Shown piece after piece: positions 6,108 through 6,334 of a stretch of DNA of 6,334 bases. Origin of the DNA: CAYFJO01 sp964343305 (GTDB lineage Bacteria; Planctomycetota; Planctomycetia; Pirellulales; Pirellulaceae). The notes beneath the pieces were generated by a model that searched no databases, was not told the DNA's origin, and saw nothing but the letters and a program-made list of their open reading frames with translations. Where the stretch lies: positions 1 to 6,334 of the forward strand of contig CAYFJO010000577.1 in NCBI GenBank assembly GCA_964343305.1, given 5' to 3'. The position numbers were made by a program, and so were the translations under genes. Each line of letters starts with the position of its first letter. Position 1 is the first letter of the stretch.

Positions 6108-6334
6108 GTGATCATTCACGTCGACATGGACGCCTTTTATGCTTCAGTTGAAGAGCGCGATCGACCGAAGCTATGCGGCAAGCCGGTCATCGTGGGTGGA
6201 ACCCCTGAAGGTCGTGGCGTTGTTGCCGCCGCCAATTATGTCGTGCGAGAGTTCGGAGTGCATAGCGCCATGCCAACTTCCACGGCGCTGCGACTCTGTC
6301 CCGATGCGATTGTTCTGCGACCAAGGATCGACTA
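6108..6334 (+). CDS. dinB: DNA polymerase IV (Y-family translesion polymerase), N-terminal 75 codons only
   Basis: The frame runs off the right edge after 75 codons and lacks the remaining four-fifths or so of a usual polymerase IV. The N-terminus matches DinB closely: IIHVDMDAFYASVEERD (2-18), then GKPVIVGG (24-31), RGVVAAANYVVREFGVHSAM (36-55), and LCPDAIVLRPRID (63-75). D6 corresponds to the metal-binding D8 of the Escherichia coli enzyme, and Y11 stands at the steric-gate position (F13 there). The family performs error-prone copying past damaged DNA in the cytoplasm. The start must be GTG 6108 or later: an in-frame TAG lies at 6102-6104, only one codon before it, and starting at the next ATG (6126) would remove the metal-binding D6. 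No good Shine-Dalgarno motif precedes it, and I see no LexA-type box that I would trust. The gene is divergent from the small frame and sialidase-like gene and appears functionally unrelated to them. Confidence 0.93.
   Translation, partial: MIIHVDMDAFYASVEERDRPKLCGKPVIVGGTPEGRGVVAAANYVVREFGVHSAMPTSTALRLCPDAIVLRPRID

Overview
The window looks like chromosomal DNA from a planctomycete-type bacterium, probably of the Pirellula/Rhodopirellula kind. This is an inference from gene content: GC content is moderately high (judged by eye), three consecutive genes encode exported proteins of kinds common in that phylum (a PQQ-type beta-propeller, a very long right-handed beta-helix protein and a BNR/sialidase-like protein), and strong Shine-Dalgarno motifs are only patchily present. 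No marker gene settles the taxonomy.

Layout from left to right. Positions 1-1239 (minus) hold the N-terminal 413 residues of a secreted PQQ-like beta-propeller protein that runs off the left edge. After a 43-base gap comes a 983-residue exported protein (1283-4234, minus) made of a beta-helix, a charged linker and a C-terminal ThuA/glutamine-amidotransferase-like domain. These two genes probably form one leftward transcription unit. A compact 82-base divergent intergenic region (4235-4316) with two inverted-repeat elements separates it from a small cupin gene (4317-4670, plus). The cupin gene converges, with a 31-base gap, on a secreted five-Asp-box sialidase-family gene (4702-5865, minus). 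The 242 bases from 5866 to 6107 hold a candidate 31-codon reading frame with a good ribosome binding site and a plausible sigma70-like promoter, both pointing towards the sialidase gene. The right edge holds the first 75 codons of dinB (DNA polymerase IV, plus), starting at GTG 6108.

The three minus-strand genes all carry signal peptides and all fit work on polysaccharides or other extracellular polymers outside the cytoplasm. A role in glycan binding or degradation is reasonable but not proven, because only the sialidase-like protein shows a recognisable set of candidate catalytic residues. The cupin and dinB appear to be unrelated neighbours. I found no RNA gene, CRISPR array, insertion sequence or phage element. 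I also see no convincing evidence of a wholly new system. The most distinctive items are the domain architecture and charged insertion of the 983-residue protein, the small reading frame ahead of the sialidase gene, and the palindromes in the divergent promoter region.
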